NCBI RefSeq assembly: GCF_023630705.1
Contig: NZ_JALQEM010000025.1
Coordinates: 62,001 to 126,000 of the forward strand
Source: Caballeronia sp. GAFFF1
Lineage (GTDB): Bacteria; Pseudomonadota; Gammaproteobacteria; Burkholderiales; Burkholderiaceae
Length of the DNA: 64,000 bases
Direction of reading: 5' to 3'
In this document: piece after piece, positions 34,925 to 44,237 of the stretch
Layout: each line of letters opens with the position of its first letter
How positions within the stretch are numbered: the stretch's first letter is position 1
The notes under the pieces: model-generated
What the model saw: only the letters and a program-made list of their open reading frames with translations
What the model was told of the DNA's origin: nothing
Database searches by the model: none
Translations under genes and position numbers: made by a program

Positions 34925-35194
34925 ATGACACCCGAATCCGTCATGACGATGGCGCATCAGGCGATGGTCGTCGCGCTGTTGCTCGCCGCGCCGTTGCTGC
35001 TGGTCGCGCTCGTCGTGGGTCTCGTCGTGAGCCTGTTTCAGGCGGCCACGCAGATCAACGAATCGACGCTCTCATTCATTCCGAAGCTGATCGCGGTCGC
35101 CGTGACGCTCGTGATCGCCGGTCCGTGGATGCTCTCGACGCTGCTCGACTACATGCGCCACGTGTTCACGATCACGCCCGCGATCACCGGCTGA
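34925..35194 (+). CDS. fliQ: Flagellar export gate protein FliQ
   Basis: 89 residues, the usual size, with two membrane helices. The conserved FliQ signature is present: APLLLVALVVGLVVSLFQAA followed by TQINESTLSFIPKLIAV. FliQ winds around the FliP-FliR helix in the export gate. AAGGAGACGCGC precedes the ATG, and fliR starts 7 nt after its stop. Confidence 0.96.
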   Translation: MTPESVMTMAHQAMVVALLLAAPLLLVALVVGLVVSLFQAATQINESTLSFIPKLIAVAVTLVIAGPWMLSTLLDYMRHVFTITPAITG

Positions 35195-35201
35195 GCGTTC
35201 G

Positions 35202-35996
35202 ATGTTCTCCGTCACCTACGCGCAACTGAACGGCTGGCTCACCGCGTTCCTGTGGCCGTTCGTGCGTATTCTCGCGCTCCTCGCCACCGCGCCGGTGCTG
35301 AGCCACATGGCCATTCCGACGCGCGTGAAGATTGCGCTCGGCGCATTCATCACGCTGATCGTCGCGCCGACCTTGCCCGCGATGCCGCAAACGACGGTGT
35401 TCTCGGCGGCGGGCATCTGGATCATCGTCAATCAGTTTCTGATCGGCGCGGCCATCGGCATGACGATGCAGATTGCATTCGCCGCCGTCGATGCCGCGGG
35501 CGAGTTCATCGGCCAGCAAATGGGCCTCGGCTTTGCCATGCTTTACGATCCGCGCGAGGGCGGCAATGCGGTGGTCATCTCGCGCTATCTGAACACGCTC
35601 GCGATGCTCGCGTTTCTCGTGTTCGACGGCCATCTGCAATTGATCAGCGCGCTCGTGACGACGTTCCAGAACGTGCCGATCGAGGCGAACGTGGTGGCGG
35701 CCGCATCGCATGCGCAGGGCTGGCGCGTGCTCGTCGGCTATGGGACCAGCATTTTCGGCACGGGCCTGCTGCTTTCGCTGCCGATCGTGGCGGCGCTGCT
35801 CATCTCGAATCTGGCGCTCGGCATTCTCAATCGGGCCGCGCCGCAGATCGGGATTTTTCAGGTGGGATTTCCGGTCACGATGCTGGTCGGCTTGCTGCTC
35901 TTGCAACTCATGCTGCCTAATCTGATGCCGTTCTTCTTGCGCATCTTCGATGCGGGTATCGCGCAGGTGGGGCGGGTGGCTGGGGCGCTTTATTGA
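35202..35996 (+). CDS. fliR: Flagellar export gate protein FliR
   Basis: 264 residues with six to eight hydrophobic segments. Typical blocks are the N-terminal FVRILALLATAPVLSH, AAVDAAGEFIGQQMGLGFAM with the following DP, and the C-terminal LGILNRAAPQIGIFQVGFPV. One FliR completes the FliP5Q4R1 gate. It ends the fliPQR transcript; repeats follow. Confidence 0.96.
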   Translation: MFSVTYAQLNGWLTAFLWPFVRILALLATAPVLSHMAIPTRVKIALGAFITLIVAPTLPAMPQTTVFSAAGIWIIVNQFLIGAAIGMTMQIAFAAVDAAGEFIGQQMGLGFAMLYDPREGGNAVVISRYLNTLAMLAFLVFDGHLQLISALVTTFQNVPIEANVVAAASHAQGWRVLVGYGTSIFGTGLLLSLPIVAALLISNLALGILNRAAPQIGIFQVGFPVTMLVGLLLLQLMLPNLMPFFLRIFDAGIAQVGRVAGALY

Positions 35997-36705
35997 GGGT
36001 TGCCGTCGGCGGGATGCCGCCTCGGCATTTGGTTCCTTCCACGTCCCTGCCACGTTATCGGTCGGTCGACACGCGTATTTGATTGCGGCGGTCGACCCGG
36101 CAGACCGACTGTCAACAACGAAGTCACGCCTGTGTCGTCGTGCGATGCCGAAGGCCGCAACAGCGCACCGCTCTCACAAGCAATTTCCTACAAACCCCGC
36201 GCGCTCTTCCGTCTGGTTCAACGTCTGCCACTTTCCCCCACGTCACCGGTCGATCAACACGCATAATCACTGGCGGCAGTCGAGACGGCATACCGACCGT
36301 CAGCAATGACGTCAGGCGTTCGTCGTCGTGCGGTGTCGAAAACGACAACGGGGCATCGCTCTCCCGAGCAATGCCCCGCAAACCCCGCGCGTTCATCCGT
36401 CCGGTTCAATGTCTCCCACATCATCGGTCGACCGACCGTCAGCAACGAAGCTGCGCCATCGTCGTCGTGCGATGCTGGAGGCAGCAACGGGGCACCGCTC
36501 TCTCGAGCAATGCCCCGCAAACCCCGCGCGTTCATCCGTCCCGTTCGACTTCTGCTACTTCACTTGCGGCGGTCGACACGGCATGCCGACAGTCAGCACA
36601 GAAGTCACGCCTTAATCGTCGTCCAATGCGGAAACAGAAACGGAGCACCGCTCTCCCGAGCAATGCCCCGCCGCACTACTAAGCCCCTAAGCCAACCCGC
36701 CGCGC
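35997..36705. repeat. Degenerate tandem palindromic repeats between fliR and flgL
   Basis: The 709-nt gap between the convergent operons holds four diverged units of 140-190 nt, recognised by GTCARCAAYGAMGTCA-like strings at 36111, 36299, 36438 and 36592. Each is followed by a CGTCGTCGTGCG-like stretch and, in three, by a hairpin of the GGGGCAT...ATGCCCC type at 36350-36377, 36489-36516 and 36642-36669. Open frames across the region simply read the repeats and look like paralogous fragments of each other; no gene is called. The hairpin nearest flgL may serve as its terminator. Confidence 0.8.
36642..36669 (-). terminator. Hairpin downstream of flgL
   Basis: The third palindrome of the repeat array (GGAGCAC ... 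ATGCCCC with inner GCTC/GAGC) lies 37 nt beyond the flgL stop on the minus strand. There is no run of U, so its terminator function is uncertain. Confidence 0.35.
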
Positions 36706-37944
36706 TCACCCGCCCAGATAATCGAACAACGACATCTTCTGAATCTGCGTGAACGCCATCTGCGCTGCCTGAAGCGAGTTCTGCGTCAACTCATACGAGC
36801 TGATCGACGAAACCAGGTCGATCTGCGTCAGGTTCGCCAGATCCGATGCGTTCTGGGTCTGGGTCGTCTGCATCGCCGTCTGCGTCGATTGAATCTGCTG
36901 CTCGCGTCCGCCCACCACCGTCTGCGCCGCCAGCACGTTGTTGAACGTGTTGGTGATCTTCGTGCCCGCCGTCGTCAGCGCGTTGGTCAGCGCGGCGTGC
37001 GCGCTGTCCGATCCGGTCGGCTGCTTCAGCGCGCTCACGAGGTTATCGAGCGTCGCAAAGATGTCGTTGTTGCCAGCGGTCGCGGGCTGCACCGTGAAGC
37101 TGTCGCCATTGCCGGGCGCGCCCGCAACAGACACCTTCTGGCCGCCGAGCGTGATGTCCGCGCTGCCCGTGTACGCGGTCGGCGTCGTCGGCAACGATGA
37201 ATCCGCCGGCACCGCCGTGACCGTGTAGCTCGTGGTGCCCGCGGTGGCATCGACGGCGAACTGGATCGTGTAAGTACTGCCGTTGTTCGGATTGCTCGGG
37301 TCGGAGACGCTCACGCCGCCGATCGTGCCCGTGCCCGTGTTCGTCGCAGCCGCGCTCGAAACGGGCGTGCTTTCCGTGGGCGATACACTGCCGAAGATCG
37401 ACTGGCCGGGGTCGCCCACCGCAATCGAACGTCCCGCGCTGATCTGCACCGTACGCTGGCCGGCATCGCCCGAATACATCGCGCCGACACCCGACGGGTT
37501 GTTCGCGTACGGCTGCGTGCCGCCCTTGAGGCCCGAAAAGATGTAATTGCCGTCGCTGTCCGTGGTGTTCGCGATGTTCATGAGCTGATCGCGATAGCCC
37601 TGAATCGCATTGGCGATGGCCGTGCGGTTCGCGTCCGTCAGCGAGCCGTCGCCGGCCTGCACGAGCTTCGTCTTGATGCTTTGCATCACGTCGCTCACGT
37701 CGCTCAGCGTGGAGTCTTCCTGTTGCAGCGAGGAGAGCGCCTTCGTCTGATTCGTGCCGTATTGCGTGAGCGCGTTGCCCTGCATCGTGAGCTGCACGGC
37801 CTGCGCCGCGCCGAGCGGGTCGTCGGACGCGGTCATGATGCGCTTGCCCGACGAAATCTGCTGATACATGGACGCCAGCGTGCTCTGCTGGTCGCTCATG
37901 GAAGCGACGTTCAGATTGAAGTACTGGGAACTGGAAATACGCAT
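36706..37944 (-). CDS. flgL: Hook-filament junction protein FlgL (HAP3)
   Basis: 412 residues. The N-terminus MRISSSQYFNLNVASMSDQQ and the C-terminal helix ending QIQKMSLFDYLGG are the flagellin-like coiled-coil ends of FlgL. The middle is a variable Thr/Ser/Gly-rich domain, longer than in E. coli FlgL (317). FlgL joins the last junction ring to the filament. It starts 11 nt after flgK and is the second gene of a flgKL operon under a FliA promoter. Confidence 0.94.
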   Translation of the reverse strand: MRISSSQYFNLNVASMSDQQSTLASMYQQISSGKRIMTASDDPLGAAQAVQLTMQGNALTQYGTNQTKALSSLQQEDSTLSDVSDVMQSIKTKLVQAGDGSLTDANRTAIANAIQGYRDQLMNIANTTDSDGNYIFSGLKGGTQPYANNPSGVGAMYSGDAGQRTVQISAGRSIAVGDPGQSIFGSVSPTESTPVSSAAATNTGTGTIGGVSVSDPSNPNNGSTYTIQFAVDATAGTTSYTVTAVPADSSLPTTPTAYTGSADITLGGQKVSVAGAPGNGDSFTVQPATAGNNDIFATLDNLVSALKQPTGSDSAHAALTNALTTAGTKITNTFNNVLAAQTVVGGREQQIQSTQTAMQTTQTQNASDLANLTQIDLVSSISSYELTQNSLQAAQMAFTQIQKMSLFDYLGG

Positions 37945-37955
37945 CGCGAGTTGCC

Positions 37956-39893
37956 TCAGTTGAAGATGCCGAGCAGCGTCTGGAACAGCGACGACGCGGT
38001 CTGAATCACCTTGCTGTTCGCCTGATAGAGCTGCTGATACTGGATAAGGTTGGCCGCTTCCTCGTTCAGGTTCACCCCTTGCACGGACTGCTGTGCCGAT
38101 GTCGCCTGATTGAGCAGCGCGGTCTGCGACGAACTCGTCGCCTTGAGCTGATTGGTCTGGTTGCCGATGTCGTTCACGTAGCTCGCGTACGAACCCGTGA
38201 GCGTGTCGGTGCCGCCGTTGAGCGACTTCGCCGAGACGAGGTTCGCCATCGCGAGCGCGTTGCTGCCGTCGCTCGTGCCGCCCTTGTTCGCGGCGATATT
38301 GAACACGTCCTTGTCGGCCGGAGCGCCGCTCAATGTCGCGCTCACGCCGTTGGACGTGACCGTGAGTCCCTTCGAGGCGTCGTACGGAATCGTCGAGTTC
38401 GCGGTGTACGCGGTGCCGTTCACGGTCACATCGACGTTCGACGTGAAGCCGCCTGCGGCCTTGTCGTACGTGAGCGAGATGTTCGACGGCATGCTGTAGC
38501 CCGCCGTTACCGTCGCCGACGTGATCGAGCCGGTGCCCGTATTCGAAGTCGATGCCGAGCTCACCGCCGGCGATGCCGCCGCGATCGCGGTGGGGCTCTT
38601 CGTCGTCAGCGCGAAGTTGTCCAGCGCGCCGCGCGTCGGCTGAATGCTGAAGGAGTCGCCCTTCTGCATCGTGCCGGACACGGTGATGTTGAGGCCGTCG
38701 AATGTGCCGCTGTTGGCGGGCGGCGTAATGCTGCCGAGCGATTTACCCGACGCCGGATCCGTCACTTCGTAATCCGTACCGTTATACGTCAGGGTGTAGT
38801 CGCCCGTGGAAGGCTGCGACGCGTCGGCGAACGAGACTGCCACACTGCCGTTGCCCTTGTTGCGCGCGTCGGAATACACGCCGGGCGCGCCGGTCGAAAA
38901 GAGCGCGCCGCCGGCCTTGCCGCTGAGGTCGAGGCCCAGCGCGTTCTGGCTATTCAGTTGCGAGGCGAAGCTCGTCGCGATGGCGCCGAGTTGCGCCTGC
39001 GCGGGATCGAGCGTCTGGGTGCGGAAGTCGATCAGGCCGCCCACGACACCGCCCGTCAGCGCGGAATTGTCGATGTACGGCGTGTTCGCGGCGGTCTGCG
39101 GCGTGCCATCCGTGCGCTTGAACGCGACGGTCAGCTCGCTGGGATCGGAAGGCGACGCCACCGTTTGCAGCCCGTACTGCGTATTGCCGACGACGAGCGG
39201 CTGCCCGTTGCCGATGAACACGTTGTAGTTGCCGTCCTGCTGCACGACTTGCACGCCGATCATCGAACTGAGGTTCGTGACGGCCTGATCGCGTTGATCG
39301 AGCAACTGATTGGGCTGCTGGCCCGACGCGCTCGCGCCGTTGATCTGCTTGTTGAGATCGGCGATTTGCTGCGCGTAGTTATTGATCGACGAGACGGCGC
39401 TCGACAGTTGCGTGTTGACGCTCTGGCGAAGCTGGTCGTATTGCTCGCCGGCCGAGGTCATCTGGTCGGCGAGCGTCTGCGCGCTGCTGACGAGCGACTG
39501 GCGCGAGGCCGTGCTGCTCGGCGAGTTCGCCACCGACTGCAAGCCGGAGAAGTAGTTGCTGATGCCCGCGGCGATGCCCGACGTCGGATCGCCGACGAGG
39601 TTGTTGAGCTGCGAGAGCATCGTGTAATAGGTGTTCGCCGCGCTGCTGGACGACTGCGTGTTGTTGACTTGCGTCGTCAGGTACTGGCTGTACTGTCGCG
39701 TGACGGTGACCGTCTGCACGCCGTTGCCGAGATAGCCTGAGCCGGTGCTTTGACCGGACGCTTCCTGATACGCGACCTTCTCCAGCGTATAGCCGGGCGT
39801 TGCGGCGTTGCTGATGTTCTGGCCGGTCGTCGTCAGGCCCCACTGGGCCGCGTTCAGGCCCGACAGGCCGATGTTGATGATGTTGTTGGACAT
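37956..39893 (-). CDS. flgK: Hook-filament junction protein FlgK (HAP1)
   Basis: 645 residues from ATG 39893 (MSNNIINIGLSGLNAAQWGL). The longer open frame reads the leader and promoter. The N-terminal rod-type motif (GQNISNAATPGYTLEKVAY) and the C-terminal EEAANLIQYQQLYQANSKVI are diagnostic. A large variable middle domain (about 350-560) has repeated Ig-like TGTGSIT blocks. FlgK caps the hook and starts the junction. A perfectly spaced FliA promoter lies 41 nt upstream. Confidence 0.95.
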   Translation of the reverse strand: MSNNIINIGLSGLNAAQWGLTTTGQNISNAATPGYTLEKVAYQEASGQSTGSGYLGNGVQTVTVTRQYSQYLTTQVNNTQSSSSAANTYYTMLSQLNNLVGDPTSGIAAGISNYFSGLQSVANSPSSTASRQSLVSSAQTLADQMTSAGEQYDQLRQSVNTQLSSAVSSINNYAQQIADLNKQINGASASGQQPNQLLDQRDQAVTNLSSMIGVQVVQQDGNYNVFIGNGQPLVVGNTQYGLQTVASPSDPSELTVAFKRTDGTPQTAANTPYIDNSALTGGVVGGLIDFRTQTLDPAQAQLGAIATSFASQLNSQNALGLDLSGKAGGALFSTGAPGVYSDARNKGNGSVAVSFADASQPSTGDYTLTYNGTDYEVTDPASGKSLGSITPPANSGTFDGLNITVSGTMQKGDSFSIQPTRGALDNFALTTKSPTAIAAASPAVSSASTSNTGTGSITSATVTAGYSMPSNISLTYDKAAGGFTSNVDVTVNGTAYTANSTIPYDASKGLTVTSNGVSATLSGAPADKDVFNIAANKGGTSDGSNALAMANLVSAKSLNGGTDTLTGSYASYVNDIGNQTNQLKATSSSQTALLNQATSAQQSVQGVNLNEEAANLIQYQQLYQANSKVIQTASSLFQTLLGIFN

Positions 39894-39933
39894 GCACGAA
39901 TCCTTTTCTGGCGCTGCCGCTTGATTGCACGTT

Positions 39934-39960
39934 ATATCGGCTGTTCGCCGGGGAAATTTA
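39934..39960 (-). promoter_or_regulatory. FliA (sigma-28) promoter for flgKL
   Basis: Minus strand TAAA (39960-39957), exactly 15 nt, then GCCGATAT (39941-39934), seven of eight -10 bases and the full -35 core. The flgK ATG follows 41 nt later. Confidence 0.9.
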
Positions 39961-40130
39961 ATGGTTTCCTTTTGACGCTCTTTAGGTTTCGCCTGCGGCG
40001 GGCGTTGTTTGGGTTCTTGCATTTTGCTTCGATGTTTGTGCTTCCTATGCGGCGATGTACGGGGCGTTCTTGGGCTAATTCGCGCGTTTGGTCTTGCGGT
40101 TCTTTCTTCGCTGCGGCGGCTCGTTCTTTT

Positions 40131-40166
40131 GTTCTTTCTTTCTTTCTTTCGTTCGTTCGTTCGTTC
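40131..40166. repeat. TTTC/GTTC microsatellite left of copy B
   Basis: About four TTTC and four GTTC units abut the left end of copy B, as a longer version does at copy A. Confidence 0.88.
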
Positions 40167-40963
40167 GTGACACTTGTATTCGCGTCGGTCTATTTGCGTT
40201 GCCCCTCCCCGGGGCGGGGGTCACTTTCTTTGCTGCTGCAAAGAAAGTAACCAAAGAAAGCAGCTTTTCTTGGCCCGCAGCAACACGAGCGTGGTCACTC
40301 CGCAGAAAAGCATTGGCACTCAGCTTGAATCAACCCTGAATCACCCTCCACGCCCACTGAGCACCACGTCCTCCGAGCCCCTGGGCTCGACAAAACCAAC
40401 AGGACACAGCGGCTCTGCCCCGAAGTAGACACATGGCAAGTCCAAGCCAAGCCCAAGCCCAAGCCCAAGCCCGAGCCAAGCCGAGCCAAGCCAAGCCAAG
40501 CCAAGCCAAGCCAAGCCAAGCCAAGCAGAGCGTAGCCGAGCCAATTCAAGCCAAATCAATCAACGACGTGCAACTGGATGTGCAAGGAAAGCATCGTCAT
40601 TAGCGACGGGCGCGGGCACAGGCGCCGCGCGTCGTGGCGCCCGCCCTCGCGGGCTTGGCTCGGTCCGGCCCGGCCGCCCGTGTCTAAGCCGAAGATGTGT
40701 GGATATGGGAGTGGCAAGAAGCGCCCCACTGGTTTTATCGAGCCAAGGGGCTCGGAGGACGTGGCCGACAGTGGGCGTGGAGGGTGATTCAGGGTTGATT
40801 CAAGCTGAGGGCCAATGCTTTTCTGCGGAGTGACCACGCTCTTGCTGCTGCGGGCCAAGAAAAAAGCTGCTTTCTTTGGTTACTTTCTTTGCAGCAGCAA
40901 AGAAAGTAACCCCCGCCCCGGGGAGGGGCAACGCTAATAGACCGACACGAATACAAGTGTCAC
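40167..40963. repeat. Large inverted-repeat element, copy B (797 bp, no coding capacity)
   Basis: The left arm (40167-40398, 232 nt) and right arm (40730-40963, 234 nt) are the same as in copy A apart from scattered substitutions. The core AAGCC array (about 40442-40526) is shorter in perfect units, and the CGGCC array is cut to two units, which explains the 13-bp shorter length. It has the same orientation as copy A. It lies between the flgK promoter region and ycgR. Confidence 0.92.
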
Positions 40964-41055
40964 GAAGAGAAAGCCCAAGCCTCGATAGACAGCAAAAAGC
41001 AACAAAGACCAGAAAAAGCGGTCCAACTTGCGGTTCCAAGCAAACCGCAAAAAAG

Positions 41056-41826
41056 CTACCGTGCTAATGCCCGCCGCTTCATCTCGAGCTGAGTAATGAG
41101 CCGCTGCAGCGTATTCTCCGCCGACCCCGGCATCGAAGTGAACTTGAATCCGAGCGTGAACCGGCGGTCGCCCTTGAGCGTAGTCGACTCGCGATGCGAC
41201 ACCAGCTTCATATCGAGCGTCACCTTGCCCGTCGCGGTGAAGTGCAGTTCGGCATCCTGAATTTCGACGCCCAGTTCCATGTCGGCCACGCGCTCGTCGG
41301 TCGTGCGCAACGCCACGCCGCCCAAGGACAGATCATGCACCTCGAAACGGAACCGGTCGCCGCCCGGCAGCGAGCCGCTGCAAATGTACGGGTCCAGCAC
41401 CGGCGCTTCCACGCGGAAATATTCGCGGCGCTGCATGTAATACAGCACCGACGGAAATTCCGCCTCGAAAGCCGGACGGCCGTCGAACGACGTCTCGCGC
41501 GGCGTGGCCGTCGTGAACTCGACGCGCACGCCATCCGGCGCCGCGTGGAAAATCAGCTTCGGCGCTTGCAGCACGTCGCGGTTCTGCTCCGCAACGCCGC
41601 CCCAGTCGAACGTGAAGCGGTGCGACGTCACATCGACATCGAGGAGTCGTGTGACGATCTGCGCGTCGCCGTATTGCGCGGTCAGGAAATCGCCGCGATT
41701 GGCCAGATTGCGCAGCGCCACGCCGATTTCCAGCGGGTTGCGGCGTCCGAAATCCACTTCGTGGTCGCTGTCTTCCTCGGCGACGTCGTGTTTCTGATAA
41801 CTATTCATGGTGCTAGCCGTGTCCAT
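41056..41826 (-). CDS. ycgR: Flagellar brake protein YcgR (PilZ domain)
   Basis: 256 residues from ATG 41826 (MDTASTMNSYQKHDV); ATG 41808 six codons later is an alternative, and neither has a strong ribosome binding site. The N-terminal YcgR domain spans about 30-130. Next comes the PilZ domain, whose c-di-GMP motifs are RREYFRVEAP (R-rich) and DLSLGGVAL (D/NxSxxG). When c-di-GMP is high, YcgR binds the motor and slows or biases it. A FliA promoter lies about 75 nt upstream, which fits known late-class control of ycgR. Confidence 0.92.
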   Translation of the reverse strand: MDTASTMNSYQKHDVAEEDSDHEVDFGRRNPLEIGVALRNLANRGDFLTAQYGDAQIVTRLLDVDVTSHRFTFDWGGVAEQNRDVLQAPKLIFHAAPDGVRVEFTTATPRETSFDGRPAFEAEFPSVLYYMQRREYFRVEAPVLDPYICSGSLPGGDRFRFEVHDLSLGGVALRTTDERVADMELGVEIQDAELHFTATGKVTLDMKLVSHRESTTLKGDRRFTLGFKFTSMPGSAENTLQRLITQLEMKRRALAR

Positions 41827-41902
41827 TTTGCCCGCGCATCGCCTGCGGCCCACGCCGCGCGGCTCGCCGGACCGATATCGATCCGGCACTGTCGTCTTCG
41901 GG

Positions 41903-41929
41903 TTAGCGGCATGCCTCCTGGAAAGTTTA
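41903..41929 (-). promoter_or_regulatory. FliA (sigma-28) promoter for ycgR
   Basis: Minus strand TAAA (41929-41926), exactly 15 nt, then GCCGCTAA (41910-41903), seven of eight -10 bases. Transcription would start about 70 nt before the ycgR ATG. Confidence 0.88.
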
Positions 41930-42036
41930 GGGGCGCTCGCAACTTTCTTGTGTGGTGCGCCGTCCCATCCGACGTAAAACGTTTGCTGGACACAAGGTCC
42001 CCGCGCGCTTGCGCGATGCACCACGCCGGCGCGTCG

Positions 42037-43095
42037 TCAGGCGATCTGTCGCATGATCGAAATCAGCTTCTTCGCGTAGTGCGGATCGGTCGCGTAGCCG
42101 GCCTTCTGCATGCCGTGCGCGAAGCCCGCCACGTCGCGCGACGCCTCGATCACCGGCGCATAGCGCGGATTGTTCTTGATGACGCTCGCGTAGTCGTTGA
42201 GCGCATCTTCGTACGAATCGTAGGCGCGGAAACGCTCGACGACCTTCTTCGGCTGGCCGTTGACGTATTCGGTCGTGACGGAATTGACCGTCTTGCCGGT
42301 CCAGCCGGGCGTCGCCTTCACGCCGAAGATGTTGTGGCTCGTCGCGCCGTTCGCGTGCTTGATCTCGCGCTTGCCCCAGCCCGATTCCAGCGCCGCCTGG
42401 CCGATGATGAAGCGCGCCGGAATGCCCGTCGCCGCGCTCGCCGCCTGCGCGGGCGCAGCGAGCCGCTCGACGAACGCATTCACCTTGTCGGAGCCCACGC
42501 CGTGCGCCGGCGGTTCGAGCGCGCTTGCGGCCGTATAGCCCTTGCCTTCCGATAGCGACGCGCCGTTCTTGTTCGCTTGCGCGGCCGCGTAGGCTTTCGC
42601 CATCGCGTTCATCGCGGCGATGTTGCCCGCGTTCGATTCGATATCGCCGCCGCCGCCCGAGATCCCGCCCATCGCATTCATCGCGTTCATCGCATTGGCG
42701 CCTCCGCCCATGCCGCCCGCGTCGGTCTTGCCGCCTGCGTTGCGCATCAACTGCTTGAGCATCATGTCCGCCACGCCGATGCCCTTCGAGGACATCTGCT
42801 GCGACAACTGCTGATCGAGCATCGCGGTGAAAGACTTGGAATCGTTGGAATCGAACGGGCTGTCGGACGGCGTCGCATCGCGCATGCTCTTGAGCATCAT
42901 CTGCGTGAAGACGGCGTCGAACTGCTTCGCGGCCGCCTTCAGGCCCTGCTGCGGATTGGCCTGTGCCTGCGCGCGCAGCGCGTCGAAGCCCTGCGTGTCG
43001 AGCGCGAAGCGGTTCGAAAGGTTAGCGAGGCCACCGCTCGTATCGGTCGATGCCAGCGCGGAGTTGGCGATGCCGCTCGTCAGGTTCGAGTTCAT
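42037..43095 (-). CDS. flgJ: Flagellar rod assembly protein/muramidase FlgJ
   Basis: 352 residues in two domains. The N-terminal rod-scaffold domain (about 40-130) contains KQFDAVFTQMMLKSMRDATP. After a Gly/Met/Asn-rich linker comes the C-terminal glucosaminidase domain (about 205-350) with IPARFIIGQAALESGWGKRE, where the catalytic Glu lies, and NIFGVKATPGWTGKTV. It cuts peptidoglycan so the rod can cross it. It follows flgI after 12 nt and ends the flgB-flgJ operon. Confidence 0.96.
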   Translation of the reverse strand: MNSNLTSGIANSALASTDTSGGLANLSNRFALDTQGFDALRAQAQANPQQGLKAAAKQFDAVFTQMMLKSMRDATPSDSPFDSNDSKSFTAMLDQQLSQQMSSKGIGVADMMLKQLMRNAGGKTDAGGMGGGANAMNAMNAMGGISGGGGDIESNAGNIAAMNAMAKAYAAAQANKNGASLSEGKGYTAASALEPPAHGVGSDKVNAFVERLAAPAQAASAATGIPARFIIGQAALESGWGKREIKHANGATSHNIFGVKATPGWTGKTVNSVTTEYVNGQPKKVVERFRAYDSYEDALNDYASVIKNNPRYAPVIEASRDVAGFAHGMQKAGYATDPHYAKKLISIMRQIA

Positions 43096-43107
43096 GTGCC
43101 GGGCTCC

Positions 43108-44235
43108 TTAGATGATTTCGAGGTCGGCGCGCAGCGCGCCTGCCGCCTTCATCGACTGGAGAATCGAAATCAGGTCCGCGGGCGTCGCGCCGAGCGCGTT
43201 GAGCGCCTTCACGACATCGGCGAGATTCGCGCCGGCCGAAAGCATCTTGAGCGCGCCGCTGTCCTGCTTCAATTGAATCTGCGACTGCTTCGCCGCCACC
43301 GTCTGCCCGTTCGAGAGCGCGTTCGGCTGGCTCACCGCCGTCTGCGTATTGATGATGACCGAGAGATTGCCGTGCGCGACCGCGCAGTTCTGCAACGTGA
43401 CCATCTGATTCATCACGATGGAGCCGGTGCGCGCGTTCAGAATCACCTTCGCGGCGGCCTGCGCCGGACGCACGTCGATGTTCTGCAACTGCGCCATGAA
43501 CTGCACCTGCTCGCTTGCGTCTTGCGGCGCGTGCAGCTGAATCGTCCGGCCGTCGAGCGCGAGCGCCGTGCCCATGCCGAACTGGTTGTTCACCGCCGCG
43601 ACGATGCGCTGCGTCGTGTCGAAGTCCATCTCGCGCAGTTCCATCTGCATGACGCCGCCTTGCTGCTGCAACGCCGTCGGCACCGCGCGCTCGACGATGG
43701 CGCCCGCGGAAATGCGGCCCACTGCGAGCTGGTTCACCTGCACTTTGCTGCCATTCGCGCTCGCGCCCGCGCCGCCGACGACGAGGTTGCCCTGCGCCAT
43801 CGCGTACACCTGGCCGTCCGCGCCCTTGAGCGGCGACATGAGCAGCGTGCCGCCGCGCAGGCTCTTCGCATTGCCGAGCGACGACACCGTGACGTCGATC
43901 GCTTCGCCGGGACGCGCGAAAGGCGGCAGCGTCGCGGTCACCATCACGGCGGCGACGTTCTTCAGCTGCATGTTCTGCGTCGTCGCCGAGTTCACCGTGA
44001 TGCCGAGGTTGCCGAGCATGTTCGTCAAGCTCTGCGTGGTGAACGGCGTCTGCATGGTCTGGTCGCCGGTGCCGTCGAGACCCACGACGAGACCGTAGCC
44101 GATCAGCGGGTTATCGCGCACGCCCTGGAACGAGACGAGGTCTTTCAGGCGCTCGGCGTGCGCGTGCTGCGCGGAGGTCAGGGCCACGAGCGCGGCCGCG
44201 AGCGAGAACGAAACGAAACGGAGAAGCGGAGTCAT
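43108..44235 (-). CDS. flgI: Flagellar P-ring protein FlgI
   Basis: 375 residues from ATG 44235 ([20 protein letters not shown], a signal peptide ending AHAER). The open frame is longer upstream but only shadows flgH. Conserved blocks are [27 protein letters not shown], and a C-terminal [20 protein letters not shown]. It is exported by Sec and polymerises around the rod in the peptidoglycan layer. It starts 2 nt after the flgH stop. Confidence 0.97.
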   Translation of the reverse strand: MTPLLRFVSFSLAAALVALTSAQHAHAERLKDLVSFQGVRDNPLIGYGLVVGLDGTGDQTMQTPFTTQSLTNMLGNLGITVNSATTQNMQLKNVAAVMVTATLPPFARPGEAIDVTVSSLGNAKSLRGGTLLMSPLKGADGQVYAMAQGNLVVGGAGASANGSKVQVNQLAVGRISAGAIVERAVPTALQQQGGVMQMELREMDFDTTQRIVAAVNNQFGMGTALALDGRTIQLHAPQDASEQVQFMAQLQNIDVRPAQAAAKVILNARTGSIVMNQMVTLQNCAVAHGNLSVIINTQTAVSQPNALSNGQTVAAKQSQIQLKQDSGALKMLSAGANLADVVKALNALGATPADLISILQSMKAAGALRADLEII

Positions 44236-44237
44236 GA

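Noticed and set aside
36083-36682. A 199-codon frame and related short frames between fliR and flgL
   Set aside because: The frames read a degenerate tandem repeat and look like copies of each other in different phases. No start signals or known domains were found.
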